Source: MGNI01 sp964353875
GTDB taxonomy: Bacteria > Chloroflexota > Anaerolineae > Anaerolineales > E44-bin32
DNA length: 14,498 bases
NCBI GenBank assembly: GCA_964353875.1
Contig: CAYGXU010000082.1
Coordinates: forward strand, 1-14,498
Reading direction: 5' to 3'
Below, piece after piece: positions 13,256 through 14,498 of the stretch. Each line of letters starts with the position of its first letter. Position 1 is the stretch's first letter. The notes below the pieces were generated by a model. It did no database searches, was not told where the DNA came from, and was given only the letters and a program-made list of their open reading frames with translations. The translations under genes and the position numbers were made by a program.

Positions 13256-14104
13256 ATGGCACCCGAAGCTCGGGTTTGGCTGGAAAAGACGAACGAGGCC
13301 CGGATTCTGCATGTGTTTGACAGGCTGTGCAACCTGGTCAGCGAGAGTGATGGAGTCGTTTCCCTGGTTACTCCCCCTGTCGGCATGGGACCCTTCAGCC
13401 TGCTTCTCCCCTCGATCGACTTCCCACGATGGATCGGACCGGAGACACATGTGATGTGTTTTCACGACGGGTTGCAGCTCGGAGAACTGAATGTCGAAGC
13501 CAGTCCAGCTCGTTTATGGAACCCTCAACCAAGATGGGCAGCCATTCGGAATGGCCGAGAGGGCATCAGAGAAGCAGTAAAGAATGTGGCAGAAGCATTG
13601 CAGGAGAACGCGCCGTTAGAAAGCCTGGTTGGTCTGCTTTTTGATAGGCCGAGATCACATTCATGTGCGGACGACGATATGCTTCGAAAAGCACGCATCC
13701 CTGCCCGTAATTTAACCAGAGGGATACTAACGGCAGATTTCAACCTGTGTGTGGAGGGGACATTCGGTTTAGCCGGATTGGGCGTGGGATTGACACCTGC
13801 CGGAGATGATTGGATCGTGGGAAGCCTGATAGCAGGTCAGATTATTATGCCTCTGCATAAGATTCGGCAGGCAAGTTCCATGATTGTCGAGATCGCTAGC
13901 GCCAGAACATCGTCTCTCTCAACCGCATGGATAAAGGCGGCAGGACGGGGGGAGTGCCATGAAGACTGGCATCGCTTATTGCATTGTATGGTGAATGGGG
14001 ATCCCCGAAAGATGACCGAAGCGACAAGCATGATCGTATGCCAGGGACATACCTCTGGTTCAGATGCTCTGGCAGGTTTCTTGGCAGTGATGATGGAAGC
14101 GTGA
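13256..14104 (+). CDS. allH: AllH/YlbF-like DUF2877 subunit of an oxamate-carbamoyltransferase-type complex
   Basis: A protein of 282 residues of the DUF2877 family, close to the length of E. coli YlbF (AllH, about 271). The diagnostic motif GLGVGLTPAGDDWIVG is at residues 174-189, followed by TSSLSTAWIKAAGRGE and a C-terminal GHTSGSDALAGFL from about residue 264. These match the GPGLTPSHDD and GHTSGADTLLGF parts of YlbF as I recall it. It would complete the three-subunit carbamoyltransferase with the fdrA- and allG-like proteins, although four genes separate it from them. The start is uncertain: the only standard start codon is the ATG at 13256, but the strong AGGAGGA (13219-13225) is 30 bases upstream and the frame is open back to 13220. 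It follows the Mo subunit by 23 bases and ends the visible cluster. Confidence 0.88.
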   Translation: MAPEARVWLEKTNEARILHVFDRLCNLVSESDGVVSLVTPPVGMGPFSLLLPSIDFPRWIGPETHVMCFHDGLQLGELNVEASPARLWNPQPRWAAIRNGREGIREAVKNVAEALQENAPLESLVGLLFDRPRSHSCADDDMLRKARIPARNLTRGILTADFNLCVEGTFGLAGLGVGLTPAGDDWIVGSLIAGQIIMPLHKIRQASSMIVEIASARTSSLSTAWIKAAGRGECHEDWHRLLHCMVNGDPRKMTEATSMIVCQGHTSGSDALAGFLAVMMEA

Positions 14105-14498
14105 AAAGGAGATCAGTCTTTCCAGACCACCTTCGTTCATGCCATACGAACAAATTATCCTATCCCCGCTGCGATCGTGTTGTCGTACGCAATTCGCCAT
14201 GTTCCCCGACCGACAGATAGGAAAGGTAAATCAATCAGCAACCCGAATTGTTTATAATTCCATTCACCATTAAGAACATATGTTTTGTTTAAATGCAAAG
14301 AACTTACGCGCCATTATGGAAAGCATAATCATCACTTATCTCGCCGTATAGACTGTTCAATCCGATCTTTGGGACAGAGCATTATCTATTTTGAATAATC
14401 CTCCACTACTTTGGGATGGTATCGATAATAATGGCAGATTACGGGCACATTTCTCCCACTTTTCAATAAATGGCCTTTTTGCAAGATGAGCATTGAGG
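14105..14498. other. Right-edge stretch without a recognisable gene
   Basis: This region is visibly more A+T rich than the cluster before it, in keeping with intergenic DNA. A TATAAT at 14253-14258 has no good -35 and no gene behind it within the window. A minus-strand 35-codon frame at the very edge (starting near 14494) has no recognisable features. I see no stem followed by a T run after the allH-like gene, so where the transcript ends is unclear. Confidence 0.4.

Noticed and set aside
14253..14258. TATAAT box near the right edge
   Set aside because: No -35 partner and no gene follows within the window, so it cannot be tied to anything.

Overview
The window looks like a piece of a metagenome-assembled genome from an anaerobic or facultative bacterium, most likely Chloroflexota (Anaerolineae-like). 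This placement rests on recognised protein styles and is an inference. The clues are a small CxxC protein near the left end, a membrane protein ending in a degenerate TPR module with an 'RALAINPDNEAAQRMLAML' tail, and a 70-residue protein paired with a minimal nucleotidyltransferase. A run of exactly 100 N (3909-4008) marks a scaffold join, so the spacing across it is not real.

Left part (1-4776), accessory and housekeeping genes. A minus-strand small CxxC protein (459-785) is followed by a two-gene toxin-antitoxin-like pair (1174-1955), whose promoter sits so close to the first ATG that the message is probably leaderless. Next come a rhomboid protease (2134-2865) and an SDH/ClpP-class membrane serine protease (2888-3733) in one transcription unit. 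The scaffold gap cuts two partial genes: the 3' end of a minus-strand gene (3793-3908) and a plus-strand membrane/TPR protein (4009-4776).

Right part (5228-14104), a single-direction catabolic cluster of seven genes: fdrA/allF-like, allG-like (DUF1116), a cyclase-family metal hydrolase, the three subunits of a molybdenum hydroxylase of the xanthine dehydrogenase family (FAD, 2Fe-2S, molybdopterin), and allH-like (DUF2877). In E. coli, FdrA, YlbE and YlbF (renamed AllF, AllG, AllH) together form oxamate carbamoyltransferase, which splits the acyl-urea oxalurate by phosphorolysis to oxamate plus carbamoyl phosphate. The proposed reading is as follows. The molybdenum enzyme hydroxylates an N-heterocycle. 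The cyclase-family enzyme opens the oxidised ring to an acyl-urea (R-CO-NH-CO-NH2). The AllFGH-like complex then releases carbamoyl phosphate, from which a carbamate kinase encoded elsewhere could make ATP. Oxalurate from parabanate, or ureidomalonate from barbiturate, would fit the chemistry. The real substrate cannot be read from the sequence.

The cluster has several peculiarities. The segment that forms the C-terminus of E. coli FdrA appears here as the N-terminus of the AllG-like protein. A perfect 13-bp inverted repeat lies between the fdrA and allG-like genes, and its loop can pair with a site upstream. The cyclase metal motif has Glu where Pro is usual. The molybdenum subunit lacks the Glu used by xanthine dehydrogenases to bind purines. 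The 450-bp leader before fdrA carries a promoter-like site and small perfect inverted repeats. No carbamate kinase, regulator or transporter gene is seen in the window. The last 394 bases hold no recognisable gene.
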